From positions 1 to 34,558 of the forward strand of contig JAIKYU010000024.1 in the NCBI GenBank assembly GCA_024682835.1: a stretch of DNA of 34,558 nucleotides. The letters are read 5' to 3'. The first letter of the stretch is position 1; every line of letters begins with the position of its first letter. Both the position numbers and the translations under genes were made by a program. Origin of the DNA: Lachnospiraceae bacterium. Its GTDB lineage: Bacteria; Bacillota; Clostridia; Lachnospirales; Lachnospiraceae. Below the pieces are notes generated by a model. That model saw only the letters and a program-made list of their open reading frames with translations, was not told the origin of the DNA and did not search any database. This document shows positions 1 to 7,128 of this stretch, piece by piece.

Positions 1-953
1 GGTTCAGGGGCTGCCGCCACAGGGGCCGGCGCAGGGACCGGGGCTACAGGTACCGGAGCTGGCGCAGGCGCTGCTGGCACCGGATCAGGTTCAGGAGCTG
101 CCGCTACTGGTGCCGGGGCAGGGGCAGGCACCGCAGATGCCGGCGCGACCGGTGAATCGCCGGCCTGCTGCCGGAGCTGCTGCATCATTCCCCGATAAGC
201 CGCCTGCAGTGCTGCTGCATTGATACGCCGATCCCGTTCACACATGGCGCAGGCTCTTTTAAGCAATGGCTGCACCATTTCCATAACCCCCTCCGGGACG
301 ATATCCTGGAAGTCCCCCTGGTCGCTCTGCATTCTTTTGTCCATCTCTCTGGAAGAAGCAAGCGATTTCCGTACCTGATCATTCTCGTAGCGAATCATTT
401 CCCCGGCGATACCCGGGACGTTCATTCCTTCCATGGCCCGCATGATGGCTTCCATCTGGTCATAGGACGTTGCGCTCTCGATATCCTGCACAATATCCGC
501 CGTTTTACGCATGGGACGACCGGAATTCTTTTCCAGTTCCTCCCTGGATGATCTTGAAAAGCCGAACCAGAGTTCCTGGCTTTTGCCCGCATCTGCAAAA
601 AACTCTTCCAGCGCCGCTTCGAGGTTTGCATCCCGGCCATCCGTCGGGAGCAGATTCTCGCATTCATCCACCAGCTGACGCACCTGCTGCAGCGACTGTG
701 CCGCATCCTCTATCCAGGTTCCCGACGATCCGCTGCCACTCTCAAATTCCGTGACCAGCTGATTCATTTTTGCACCGAGCGCATTCTTATCGATACCTCC
801 GAGATTCAGATTTGCCGAAGGTCCTCTCCCCCTCAAAGCGTTCATGCCGAATCCGAGTGCTTTCATCCAACCGACCATATGATAAGGACTACGTGATTTA
901 AGCGCAAGATCGATATCCTCTCGAATGGAATAAATACCAGGTGCGTATCTCAT
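1..953 (-). CDS. Hypothetical protein with Pro/Ala-rich tail (C-terminus outside window)
   Basis: I do not recognise a family. The frame is open from the ATG at 953 to the window edge (317 full codons), so the C-terminus is missing. AAAGGAGG-like bases lie about 7 nt before the ATG. The first ~270 residues are mostly helical-looking and polar, rich in Glu, Gln, Arg and Met, with no signal peptide or membrane segment. From about residue 275 the protein becomes almost pure Pro/Ala/Val/Glu, and the 12-residue unit PAPAPVAAAPEP occurs twice within ~45 residues. Such tails usually act as flexible linkers to a further domain, which would lie beyond base 1. A cytosolic or surface-scaffold role is equally possible. 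Confidence 0.75.
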   Translation of the reverse strand, partial: MRYAPGIYSIREDIDLALKSRSPYHMVGWMKALGFGMNALRGRGPSANLNLGGIDKNALGAKMNQLVTEFESGSGSSGTWIEDAAQSLQQVRQLVDECENLLPTDGRDANLEAALEEFFADAGKSQELWFGFSRSSREELEKNSGRPMRKTADIVQDIESATSYDQMEAIMRAMEGMNVPGIAGEMIRYENDQVRKSLASSREMDKRMQSDQGDFQDIVPEGVMEMVQPLLKRACAMCERDRRINAAALQAAYRGMMQQLRQQAGDSPVAPASAVPAPAPAPVAAAPEPDPVPAAPAPAPVPVAPVPAPAPVAAAPE

Positions 954-1036
954 CGTCGATGCCTCCTTTTTGCAGAGAAGAAAACCTGTTGATCACCCAT
1001 CTGACATTTTACACGATACCGCAGGAAAAAACACAT

Positions 1037-1075
1037 AAAAAAAGAAAAGGCTTCGATACTGCCCGAAACCTTTTC
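1037..1075 (-). terminator. Intrinsic terminator of the CAU tRNA
   Basis: Arms 1044-1055 and 1064-1075 pair over 12 bp with one G-T wobble around an 8-nt loop. On the minus strand the stem is followed by seven T (A run 1037-1043). It lies just after the tRNA at 1084-1157. Confidence 0.88.
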
Positions 1076-1083
1076 ATTCATAA

Positions 1084-1157
1084 TGGACCTCCAGGGACTC
1101 GAACCCGGGACCGATCGGTTATGAGCCGACTGCTCTAACCAACTGAGCTAGAGGTCC
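1084..1157 (-). tRNA. tRNA with CAU anticodon (probably Ile-CAU, possibly elongator Met)
   Basis: This is a 74-nt cloverleaf with a 7-bp acceptor stem (GGACCTC/GAGGTCC), a D arm with GCTCAGTTGGTTAGAGC, and the anticodon loop CTCATAA. The T arm contains GGTTCGAGTCC, the discriminator is A, and no CCA is encoded. From memory, the body resembles the lysidine-modified Ile-CAU tRNA of Bacillus more than its elongator Met tRNA. Sequence alone does not settle this. It starts 16 nt after the end of bioY and has its own promoter and terminator. Confidence 0.93.
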
Positions 1158-1170
1158 GTACAACCAGAAT

Positions 1171-1199
1171 ATGCTAACAGGATTCGCAGTTTTTGTCAA
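1171..1199 (-). promoter_or_regulatory. Promoter of the CAU tRNA, inside the 3' end of bioY
   Basis: A perfect TTGACA -35 (1199-1194) is followed by a 17-bp spacer and TAGCAT as -10 (1176-1171, 4 of 6). It would start transcription near 1164, a few bases before the tRNA. The -10 overlaps the bioY stop codon. Confidence 0.6.
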
Positions 1200-1746
1200 G
1201 TAACAACCCGGCACGACGCAGAGCGCTCCGAAGCACAGAACCCACCAGTCCGGCCAGAACCAACTTGAGCACGGCCGTCGGAAGAAACGGCACCACGCAG
1301 GCCATCAGTGCCTGAGAAAGACCGGTATGGGCGATCAGCATAAACCAAAGCGTCCCCACCGCATAATTGACCAATGCACCCATAATCAGTCCCATCCACC
1401 AGGCCACACTCCGGATCCCCCGGGCTGCATAACGTCCTGCCAGCCATGCCATGAGAGGGAAAGACAAAAGAAAACCGCCGGTCATTCCGAAAACCGCAGC
1501 AATTCCGCCCTTCATACCGGCGAGCACCGGCACACCAACCGCAGCAAGCAGGACATAGAGCAGAGAGGATGCCGCCCCTCTTTTTGCTCCCAAAACCAGA
1601 CCCGCAAGAGGAACCGCGAAGGTCTGCAGCGTCAGCGGCACACCTCCTGGCAATGGAATGCTGATCTGGGCCGTAACAGCAAGAATTGCGGTAAAAACCG
1701 CAACATAGCATAGATCCGCCGTCTGGATTTTCCCGTTTTTTTTCAT
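1174..1746 (-). CDS. bioY: BioY, biotin-binding S component of an ECF transporter
   Basis: This 190-residue integral membrane protein is of the usual BioY length. The family captures biotin and works either alone or with the shared EcfA/A'/T module, which is not encoded here. Visible family features are the N-terminal helix LCYVAVFTAILAVTAQISIP, the segment PLTLQTFAVPLAGLVLGAKRG, then GVPVLAGMKGG, GMTGGFLLSFP and a C-terminal hydrophobic helix ending in basic residues. About six membrane segments can be traced. AAGGAG lies 8-9 nt before the ATG. It follows the HD-GYP regulator by 27 nt and may be read through from it. No biotin operator could be recognised. Confidence 0.95.
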   Translation of the reverse strand: MKKNGKIQTADLCYVAVFTAILAVTAQISIPLPGGVPLTLQTFAVPLAGLVLGAKRGAASSLLYVLLAAVGVPVLAGMKGGIAAVFGMTGGFLLSFPLMAWLAGRYAARGIRSVAWWMGLIMGALVNYAVGTLWFMLIAHTGLSQALMACVVPFLPTAVLKLVLAGLVGSVLRSALRRAGLLLDKNCESC

Positions 1747-1773
1747 CTGCCCTCTCCTTGATGTGAACGCGAA

Positions 1774-2790
1774 TCAGTTCTCGCGCATCTGATACTCATG
1801 ATCCTCAGCGATCATCTCCAGCATGATGTCCGCAAAGACAGGGTCAAACTGCACGCCCCTGCCCTTTTCGATCTCCTCACGCACCTTCTCCTGCGGCAGG
1901 ATATCACGATAACTCCTCCGGCTGCTCATCGCGTCATACGCATCCGCAACAGCAACAATCCGTGCCTCCTCAGGGATATCCTCTCCGACAAGCCCGTCCG
2001 GATAACCGCCTCCGCCGTACCGTTCGTGATGCCAACGCGCGCCGATGGCCAGCTTCGGCATTTCCCTGATATTTTTCAATATCCGTGCCCCCATGACCGG
2101 GTGATTTTTGATGACCTCGAATTCTTCCGTGGACAGTCTCGCGGGTTTGTTGATTACCGCATCCGGAACACCGATTTTGCCGACGTCATGTAAAAGTCCG
2201 ATCATATAGATATCGCTCAGCCGGTTTTCCTCATAGCCATAGCGCATGGCAATTTCACGGGAATATGCGGCCACCCGCCCTGAATGGCCGTTGGTATAGG
2301 TGTCCTTGGCGTCGATTGCATCCGCCAGAGACTGTACAACATGCAAAAACAGACTTTCATTCTCCCGTGTCTTCTTCTGTACCTCATGGGAAAGATTGCG
2401 CTGCAGATGGATCAACTCTATGCTGTGACGGACACGCAGCGACAGCACTTCGGGAATCAGCGGCTTTCGGATGAAATCCATCGCCCCCATCTGCAGTCCC
2501 CGGGTCTCCGATTCCTGATCCTCGTTCGCAGTCAGGAAAATCGCCGGCGTATGCTCTTTGCCGAGCTCCCGCTCCTGTTTCCGCAGCCGCTCATACGTCT
2601 CAAAGCCATCCAGATCCGGCATCAGAATATCCAGCAGAATCAGATCCGGCGCCTCGTTGTCGCGGATGTAATCCAGCATTGCCTGCCCTGAGCGCAGAGC
2701 TGTTACACGCATGTTTTCCTTACTGAGGATCATGCCCGCCATCTTGAGATTTGCGGTGTCATCATCCACGACAATTACCCAGTCGGCCAA
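1774..2790 (-). CDS. Response regulator with HD-GYP phosphodiesterase output
   Basis: A 338-residue cytosolic two-domain protein. Residues 1-125 form a receiver domain with the acidic pair D10/D11, phosphoacceptor D54 (LILLDILMPDLDG), T87 and K109. Residues ~140-330 form an HD-GYP domain with HD at 201-202 (LLHDVGKIG), HHER at 254-257 and GGYPDG at 261-266. In the family this domain hydrolyses cyclic di-GMP, and the key metal ligands and GYP motif look intact. The start is a TTG preceded by GGGAAGGA; no in-frame ATG fits better. No partner kinase is adjacent. bioY follows after 27 nt. Confidence 0.93.
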   Translation of the reverse strand: MADWVIVVDDDTANLKMAGMILSKENMRVTALRSGQAMLDYIRDNEAPDLILLDILMPDLDGFETYERLRKQERELGKEHTPAIFLTANEDQESETRGLQMGAMDFIRKPLIPEVLSLRVRHSIELIHLQRNLSHEVQKKTRENESLFLHVVQSLADAIDAKDTYTNGHSGRVAAYSREIAMRYGYEENRLSDIYMIGLLHDVGKIGVPDAVINKPARLSTEEFEVIKNHPVMGARILKNIREMPKLAIGARWHHERYGGGGYPDGLVGEDIPEEARIVAVADAYDAMSSRRSYRDILPQEKVREEIEKGRGVQFDPVFADIMLEMIAEDHEYQMREN

Positions 2791-2840
2791 TGGTTTTCCT
2801 TCCCGTCTTTCCGGCTCCTGTAAAATGAATGATCCCTTCT

Positions 2841-2868
2841 ATTTTATCACAGTTTCTCAACAGTTCAA
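2841..2868 (-). promoter_or_regulatory. Candidate promoter of the HD-GYP regulator
   Basis: TTGAAC (2868-2863) is followed by a 16-bp spacer and TAAAAT (2846-2841), preceded by TGA as an extended -10. It lies between the tRNA terminator and the TTG start at 2790. Confidence 0.5.
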
Positions 2869-2928
2869 GCGTGCATGTCGTCGGATAAAGATGCAGGCAT
2901 GTCCGCCCGGTTCGCGCTTTCACGCGAA

Positions 2929-2959
2929 TAAAAAAGAAGCCTGTGAATACAAGGCTTCT
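2929..2959 (-). terminator. Intrinsic terminator of the four-tRNA unit
   Basis: An 8-bp perfect stem (2935-2942 with 2952-2959) has a 9-nt loop. On the minus strand it is followed by TTTTTTTATT. It begins 2 nt after the tRNA-Glu 3' end. Confidence 0.88.
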
Positions 2960-2961
2960 CA

Positions 2962-3033
2962 TGACCCCGACGGGAATCGAACCCATGTTACCACCGTGAA
3001 AGGGTGGTGTCTTGACCGCTTGACCACGGGGCC
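2962..3033 (-). tRNA. tRNA-Glu (TTC)
   Basis: This 72-nt cloverleaf has acceptor GGCCCCG/CGGGGTC (one G-T), anticodon stem-loop CCACC-CTTTCAC-GGTGG and a T arm with GGTTCGATTCC. The discriminator is A and no CCA is encoded. It is the last gene of the four-tRNA unit. Its 5' end abuts the first copy of the 61-nt duplication. Confidence 0.97.
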
Positions 3034-3093
3034 TCGCTATGAGCACTTAACGAGATCAAGCGCAGCGCGCGATGATCGAGTTTAGTGCGATGC
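3033..3093. repeat. 61-nt direct repeat, copy 1
   Basis: It is identical to 3138-3198 over 61 nt (offset 105). Internally it can fold into an imperfect hairpin from GCACTTAACGAG (3043) to GAGTTTAGTGC (3092). The repeat starts at the 5' edge of tRNA-Glu, within the presumed tRNA precursor. Confidence 0.95.
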
Positions 3094-3095
3094 AT

Positions 3096-3138
3096 GTCAA
3101 AGTTCTTAGCGAGGTACTTTCGAGCTTAGAACTTTGAC
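3096..3138. repeat. Near-perfect inverted repeat with CTTAGCGAGGTAC core
   Basis: Arms 3096-3110 and 3124-3138 are complementary at 14 of 15 positions around a 13-nt loop. The single mismatch is T opposite T. The 13-mer CTTAGCGAGGTAC (3105-3117) and GAGCTTAG (3122-3129) recur at 24727-24747, where the outer stem sequence is different. It lies between the two 61-nt copies. Confidence 0.9.
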
Positions 3139-3198
3139 TCGCTATGAGCACTTAACGAGATCAAGCGCAGCGCGCGATGATCGAGTTTAGTGCGATGC
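3138..3198. repeat. 61-nt direct repeat, copy 2
   Basis: It is identical to 3033-3093. Together the two copies bracket the hairpin at 3096-3138, so the arrangement is hairpin / different hairpin / same hairpin. Confidence 0.95.
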
Positions 3199-3200
3199 GT

Positions 3201-3328
3201 CCTTAAAGGCATTCGAGATCGCTTCGCGATCTCTCATTCACGGCTGTCGCCGTGAATGCCGCTCCATCCCTGAAACAGTCATCAAGCAAGCTCGCTGCCT
3301 GTTTCATTGATGTCGCTTGCCTTTAAGG
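3201..3328. repeat. Nested inverted-repeat block between tRNA-Glu and tRNA-Ala
   Basis: An 11-bp outer pair (3201-3211 with 3318-3328) encloses several perfect stems: GAGATCGC/GCGATCTC (3215-3222 with 3226-3233), CATTCACGGC/GCCGTGAATG (3235-3244 with 3249-3258), GAAACAG/CTGTTTC (3272-3278 with 3299-3305) and CATCAA/TTGATG (3280-3285 with 3307-3312). It contains no gene. Confidence 0.85.
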
Positions 3329-3341
3329 CTCGTAACTTACG

Positions 3342-3414
3342 TGGAGATGGTGAGATTCGAACTCATGACCTCCTGCTTGCAAGGCAGGCGCTCTCCCAAC
3401 TGAGCTACACCCCC
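3342..3414 (-). tRNA. tRNA-Ala (TGC)
   Basis: A 73-nt cloverleaf with acceptor GGGGGTG/CATCTCC (two G-T wobbles), D arm GCTCAGTTGGGAGAGC, anticodon stem-loop CTGCC-TTGCAA-GCAG and T arm GAGTTCGAATCTC. The discriminator is A; CCA is not encoded. Confidence 0.97.
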
Positions 3415-3516
3415 ATATGAATCACGAACTCTGCATTCCGGAAGTCATTCGCTCCCGATGCCCGGTTGTGTTCCTCATCTCCGAAGCACCGGCTCCGGAG
3501 AACCCTGAACGGGTAA

Positions 3517-3605
3517 CGGAGAAGGCGGGATTTGAACCCGCGCGCCGCTATTAACGACCTGCACCCTTTCCAGGGGTGTCTCTTCAACCACTTGAGTACT
3601 TCTCC
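3517..3605 (-). tRNA. tRNA-Ser (GGA)
   Basis: An 89-nt class II tRNA with acceptor GGAGAAG/CTTCTCC, anticodon stem-loop CACCC-CTGGAAA-GGGTG and a long variable arm. The T arm is CGGGTTCAAATCCCG and the discriminator is G, as expected for Ser. CCA is not encoded. Confidence 0.97.
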
Positions 3606-3644
3606 TCATTCGTGCTTAATTATCTATTCCGTATGAAATTATAG

Positions 3645-3730
3645 CGGAGCGGAAGGGATTCGAACCCTTGTGGCGTTGCCGCCAAACGGTTTTCAAGACC
3701 GCCTCGTTATGACCGCTTCGATACCGCTCC
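3645..3730 (-). tRNA. tRNA-Ser (TGA)
   Basis: An 86-nt class II tRNA with acceptor GGAGCGG/CCGCTCC, anticodon stem-loop GCGGT-CTTGAAA-ACCGT and variable arm TGGCGGCAACGCCA. The T arm is AGGGTTCGAATCCCT and the discriminator is G. It is the first gene of the unit, after the promoter at 3771-3799. Confidence 0.97.
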
Positions 3731-3770
3731 ATAACGCTGACCGGCTTATCCTTCGCACAGCGCATCGATT

Positions 3771-3799
3771 ATGATATCAAACCCTTTGCCGTCTGTCAA
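3771..3799 (-). promoter_or_regulatory. Promoter of the Ser-Ser-Ala-Glu tRNA unit
   Basis: A perfect TTGACA (3799-3794), a 17-bp spacer and TATCAT (3776-3771, 5 of 6) place the start about 34 nt before the first tRNA. No other promoter or T-tract terminator was seen before the terminator at 2929-2959, so one transcript is likely. Confidence 0.75.
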
Positions 3800-3824
3800 C
3801 CCCATACCAAAAAAATATCGATGC

Positions 3825-6710
3825 CTATTCCACACCAAATCGATAGCTCTCCTTCGGACCAAGCCAGGATGCCTTCACAGGCATCGTCCTGTCGCGCAGT
3901 ACGATCCGTTCCAGGATCAGATTGGGAGCCAGCTGACGGTATTTCAACACATTGATGCCCTTTTTGATCGGAACCGGACAGAAGATGCTCTTGGCATTTC
4001 TCCTGTTATCCGTTGCCCACTGCGGACTGTTAAAAATCGCACGGGATTTGTCCGATACGGTATCCACCGTGACCGGCTCGCCCTCTCCCATCTGGCAGGA
4101 GAACACCTGCGAATTGGAATCGTCAACCGGAAGCGACGGAGCAAAAACAAATTCCGCCTCTCCCTCCATATCCCGATCGGCGACGAATGCATATGAAGCA
4201 TACGGCACTTCCGAAGCAGGACAGCCCGTCAGATCCAGTGTGTTGGGATACCTTTTCAGGCCGCTCCCTGTCTTTCCGTAGGGAGCCAACACCTCGTAGT
4301 GCGTCCCGACCGTGTCGGTGATATGCATAGCGTGCAAAGCCTCCACCGCGCCGCACCCGTCATGAATCAGGCAGGCGCCGTCCGGAATCTTCTCTCCCAG
4401 AGCGCTGCAAATCCCCTCGTAGTAGCCGGCCGGGCAGGCATAAACAGTCAATGTGACAAAGCAGTCCTCCCCGTCGCTCACCACAAGGATACCTTCGGAA
4501 ATCACTTCCGGAGGAAGCGCTTCCCGATTGATCCGCACCGTGACTTCATCCGTCCCGTCGGTCTGCCCGGACGAAGAGGAAAGGAAAAGCCACGGCACAT
4601 CTACCGTCAGTGAATAGGAAAGACGGATTCTGCTGCCGCAGGAGATCTCCAGCACAAATTCCTCCACATCAGGACGAAGGAAATCAACGATTCTCTCCTC
4701 CCGCTTCGTGTACTCCCGTCCATCGTAGCACCACGCCTCCTCCTTTTTGCTCACCAGCATCCGTTTCTTGTGAGCAGGATAAATCGTTAGCCGCGTCGGC
4801 AGCTGATTGTTGGAATCATTCCAGAACCGGAAGCCGAAATGCTCGGACAGCGCATGTCCGTAAAACTTTCCGTCCGCCAGGCGGTGAAACTCCTCCACCA
4901 GACGGTCATCCGTGCGGATTCCCTCATCGGTCTCCTCATTATATCCATTGGCCGTGTTTCTGTTCTGATCCGCGTAAAACTTATTCCACATCGAAGTCAT
5001 CCACGTCCGGTGCAGATTGGCCGTCCCATACGCCGGATAGTAGATCAGTTCATAAAAAGCCGTCCGAATCGCCTCCGGCGTCTTCTCAAGCAGCGCGTCG
5101 CAGAGCGAAAGGATCCGGTGACAGCTGTCGTACAGTTCCCTGGCCTCCCCGTAATGAACGGGATGGTACACATGATCGTTCATCACCTCATGCTTGCAGC
5201 GCTCATTGATCAGCGTGTAGCGGGCAATGATTTCCCGTATACGATCCAGATCCTCTTCAGCGTAATACCCGCCGAAAATGCGGTTCACCCATTCCCGGAT
5301 GAATGCATCCGTGTTGTTCGGGTGACCGGAGCCGTAGGAGCCGAAATCATATGCCATTTTCATGATGTAGGACACCTCGAGCTCCTGCGAAACCAGATCG
5401 CCCACGTTTACCACCCAGATATTCCGCACGCCGAAATCATAGGTGGTTCCCAGCTGATCCCAGATCCTCGGAAGATAGGTCGATCCGATCCATTCATAGG
5501 AATAAGCCCCGCCATGCATGTCCACGTGATAATACATTCCATATCCGCCGTTTCTTTCACGCAGCTTCTTTGCCGGCAGCGTCCGGGTATATCCGTAATT
5601 GCTGTCGCTGAACATGACGGTGATGCCTTCCATCTCGGGATCGTCGATCAGGCCCGGCGTATGCTCGTCGCCGTAATAGAATTTCTCCACCTCTGTGAAA
5701 AGAACGATCTGCCGCGGCACCTTCGTCAGATCCGGATTCACATATTTCCGGATCAGATCATTCTGAACCCTGATGATATCCTTAAGCAGCGCGATATTTT
5801 CTTCCAGGGAAGCCTGCGCCATGATCGCCGTATCACGTTCTCCGCGCATTCCCATCGTGATGACCTTTTCAAACGGTGCATTGCGCTTAAGCCCATCCTC
5901 CCAGAACCGGATGATCCCCTCCCTGTTGGAGATAAAGTCCCACGCGTCGCCGTATACGGAGCCCGGGCCGCGAAGCAGCCGATACTCCTCACCCGTCCGC
6001 ATGCAGGGCTCGTGGTGGGAGGTGCTCATGACAATTCCCAGCCGATCCGCCAGCTCAGCACTTTCCAGCCCCGGTCCGTCCATGGAGAAATTGCCCGTCC
6101 ACATGGCCGGCCACATATAGTTCGCACGCAGCCTGATCAACAGTTCAAAAATCTCCGCGTAGCACTTTGCATTCATGCCGCCAAAGCGTTTTTCCGCCCA
6201 GTTTCCGAAGGCCGGCCACTCGTCGTTGATAAAAATCCCCCGGTACTTCACGGAGGGTTCCGCGGATGCCCCGAACAGTTCTTCAGGCAGCCGCACCTGA
6301 TCCCGGTGGGCAGGTGTTGCCCCCGACCAGTTTACAAAGGGGCTCACACCGCATGCCTCGGAAACGCTGAGCAGTCCGTACATGGTTCCGCGCTTGTCAG
6401 ACCCCTGGATAACCAGCGTCGTCGGCTCCTCATCCGAAAGGAGATCGATCCGATACACCTCCCATCCGGCCTTGCCGTTTTCGTCAGAAAGCCCCTCTGC
6501 AGTCAGTCTGCCGGATTCCACGAGTTTCCGGATTTGACTGTTTCCTGCCGCAGTACCCGCCAGGATGACACAGCCTTCCTTTTCGTCCTCCGGTTCTCCG
6601 AAGACCTTACGCAGATCCTCTCTCACCCACCCTGCGACGATCTGTACACCCTCATCATCCGACGGATCACACTGGATCCGCACATTCCGGTTCAAAATCA
6701 CGTTTTTCAT
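3825..6710 (-). CDS. Glycoside hydrolase family 115 (xylan alpha-1,2-glucuronidase type)
   Basis: A 961-residue protein with no signal peptide or membrane segment, so presumably cytosolic. GH115 enzymes remove (4-O-methyl)glucuronic acid from xylan or its oligosaccharides. Family blocks seen are YRGIFINDEWPAFGNWAEKRFGG (from residue 156, quoted in part: RGIFINDEWP), LRANYMWPAMW (194-204), STSHHEPC (229-236), GITVMFSDSNYGYTR and MYYHVDMHGGAYSYEWIG. A beta-rich C-terminal region follows. The start at 6710 is chosen because AAAGGAG lies 6 nt upstream; an in-frame ATG at 6743 has no such site. It stands alone, without a transporter or regulator of a xylan locus beside it. Substrate specificity cannot be read from the sequence. 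Confidence 0.9.
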   Translation of the reverse strand: MKNVILNRNVRIQCDPSDDEGVQIVAGWVREDLRKVFGEPEDEKEGCVILAGTAAGNSQIRKLVESGRLTAEGLSDENGKAGWEVYRIDLLSDEEPTTLVIQGSDKRGTMYGLLSVSEACGVSPFVNWSGATPAHRDQVRLPEELFGASAEPSVKYRGIFINDEWPAFGNWAEKRFGGMNAKCYAEIFELLIRLRANYMWPAMWTGNFSMDGPGLESAELADRLGIVMSTSHHEPCMRTGEEYRLLRGPGSVYGDAWDFISNREGIIRFWEDGLKRNAPFEKVITMGMRGERDTAIMAQASLEENIALLKDIIRVQNDLIRKYVNPDLTKVPRQIVLFTEVEKFYYGDEHTPGLIDDPEMEGITVMFSDSNYGYTRTLPAKKLRERNGGYGMYYHVDMHGGAYSYEWIGSTYLPRIWDQLGTTYDFGVRNIWVVNVGDLVSQELEVSYIMKMAYDFGSYGSGHPNNTDAFIREWVNRIFGGYYAEEDLDRIREIIARYTLINERCKHEVMNDHVYHPVHYGEARELYDSCHRILSLCDALLEKTPEAIRTAFYELIYYPAYGTANLHRTWMTSMWNKFYADQNRNTANGYNEETDEGIRTDDRLVEEFHRLADGKFYGHALSEHFGFRFWNDSNNQLPTRLTIYPAHKKRMLVSKKEEAWCYDGREYTKREERIVDFLRPDVEEFVLEISCGSRIRLSYSLTVDVPWLFLSSSSGQTDGTDEVTVRINREALPPEVISEGILVVSDGEDCFVTLTVYACPAGYYEGICSALGEKIPDGACLIHDGCGAVEALHAMHITDTVGTHYEVLAPYGKTGSGLKRYPNTLDLTGCPASEVPYASYAFVADRDMEGEAEFVFAPSLPVDDSNSQVFSCQMGEGEPVTVDTVSDKSRAIFNSPQWATDNRRNAKSIFCPVPIKKGINVLKYRQLAPNLILERIVLRDRTMPVKASWLGPKESYRFGVE

Positions 6711-6888
6711 ACCGCTCCTTTTGTCCATAGAATAGTCAATCAACTGGCTCTTTCATTATTTCAGATCATAACTTGAAATACAACCGAAAAAAACAGGAAG
6801 ATTTTTCTCCGTTCATGTGTATAATCATTATGAGAATACAAGAACGGATATGTCAGCGGACAACTAACGATAAGAAAGGAGAAAACCC

Positions 6889-7125
6889 ATGAGTGATAAA
6901 AGCAGCAACCGCCTGGATGACAGCTTACTCGATGAAGTTTCTGGGGGCACGGATGACGCGGGACTCGACCAGAGACGGTTGTCATTTCAAGCCGCATGGA
7001 GAACCCTTGACATGGAAGGCAAGGGGTTTTCCGGCAATCAGAGAGCCGAGTTCTTTGAGGAGTGGGATGCCAGTCGGACAAAGAGCAAAAAAAGCGCGGC
7101 AGAATTCCTGAAAGACATAAAATAA
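6889..7125 (+). CDS. Small peptide with a double-glycine leader (candidate bacteriocin/signal precursor)
   Basis: 78 residues, ribosome site AAAGGAG 8 nt before the ATG. Residues 1-20 fit a double-glycine leader: L9, L14 and V17 occupy positions -12, -7 and -4 before the cleavage pair G19-G20 (LLDEVSGG). Such leaders are cleaved and exported by C39-peptidase ABC transporters; none is encoded in this window. The predicted mature part has 58 residues, is polar and charged, contains three Trp or paired aromatic spots (AAWRTL, EFFEEW), has no Cys, and ends in a Lys-rich segment. A TATAAT lies at 6820-6825. It is divergent from the GH115 gene and convergent with dprA, 3 nt away. It could instead be an ordinary small cytosolic protein with a chance leader-like N-terminus. 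Confidence 0.7.
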   Translation: MSDKSSNRLDDSLLDEVSGGTDDAGLDQRRLSFQAAWRTLDMEGKGFSGNQRAEFFEEWDASRTKSKKSAAEFLKDIK

Positions 7126-7128
7126 AAA

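Noticed and set aside
3033..3198. Possible CRISPR array
   Set aside because: There are only two 61-nt copies, the intervening 44 nt is itself a hairpin, and no cas gene is near.
3033..3338. Integrated element at a tRNA attachment site
   Set aside because: The repeats lie at the 5' side of tRNA-Glu and there is no integrase or copy of the tRNA 3' end.
4839..6776. A 645-codon open frame on plus
   Set aside because: It is antisense to the GH115 gene and its product matches nothing I know. It is His-, Arg- and Ile-rich, as expected from reversed codons.
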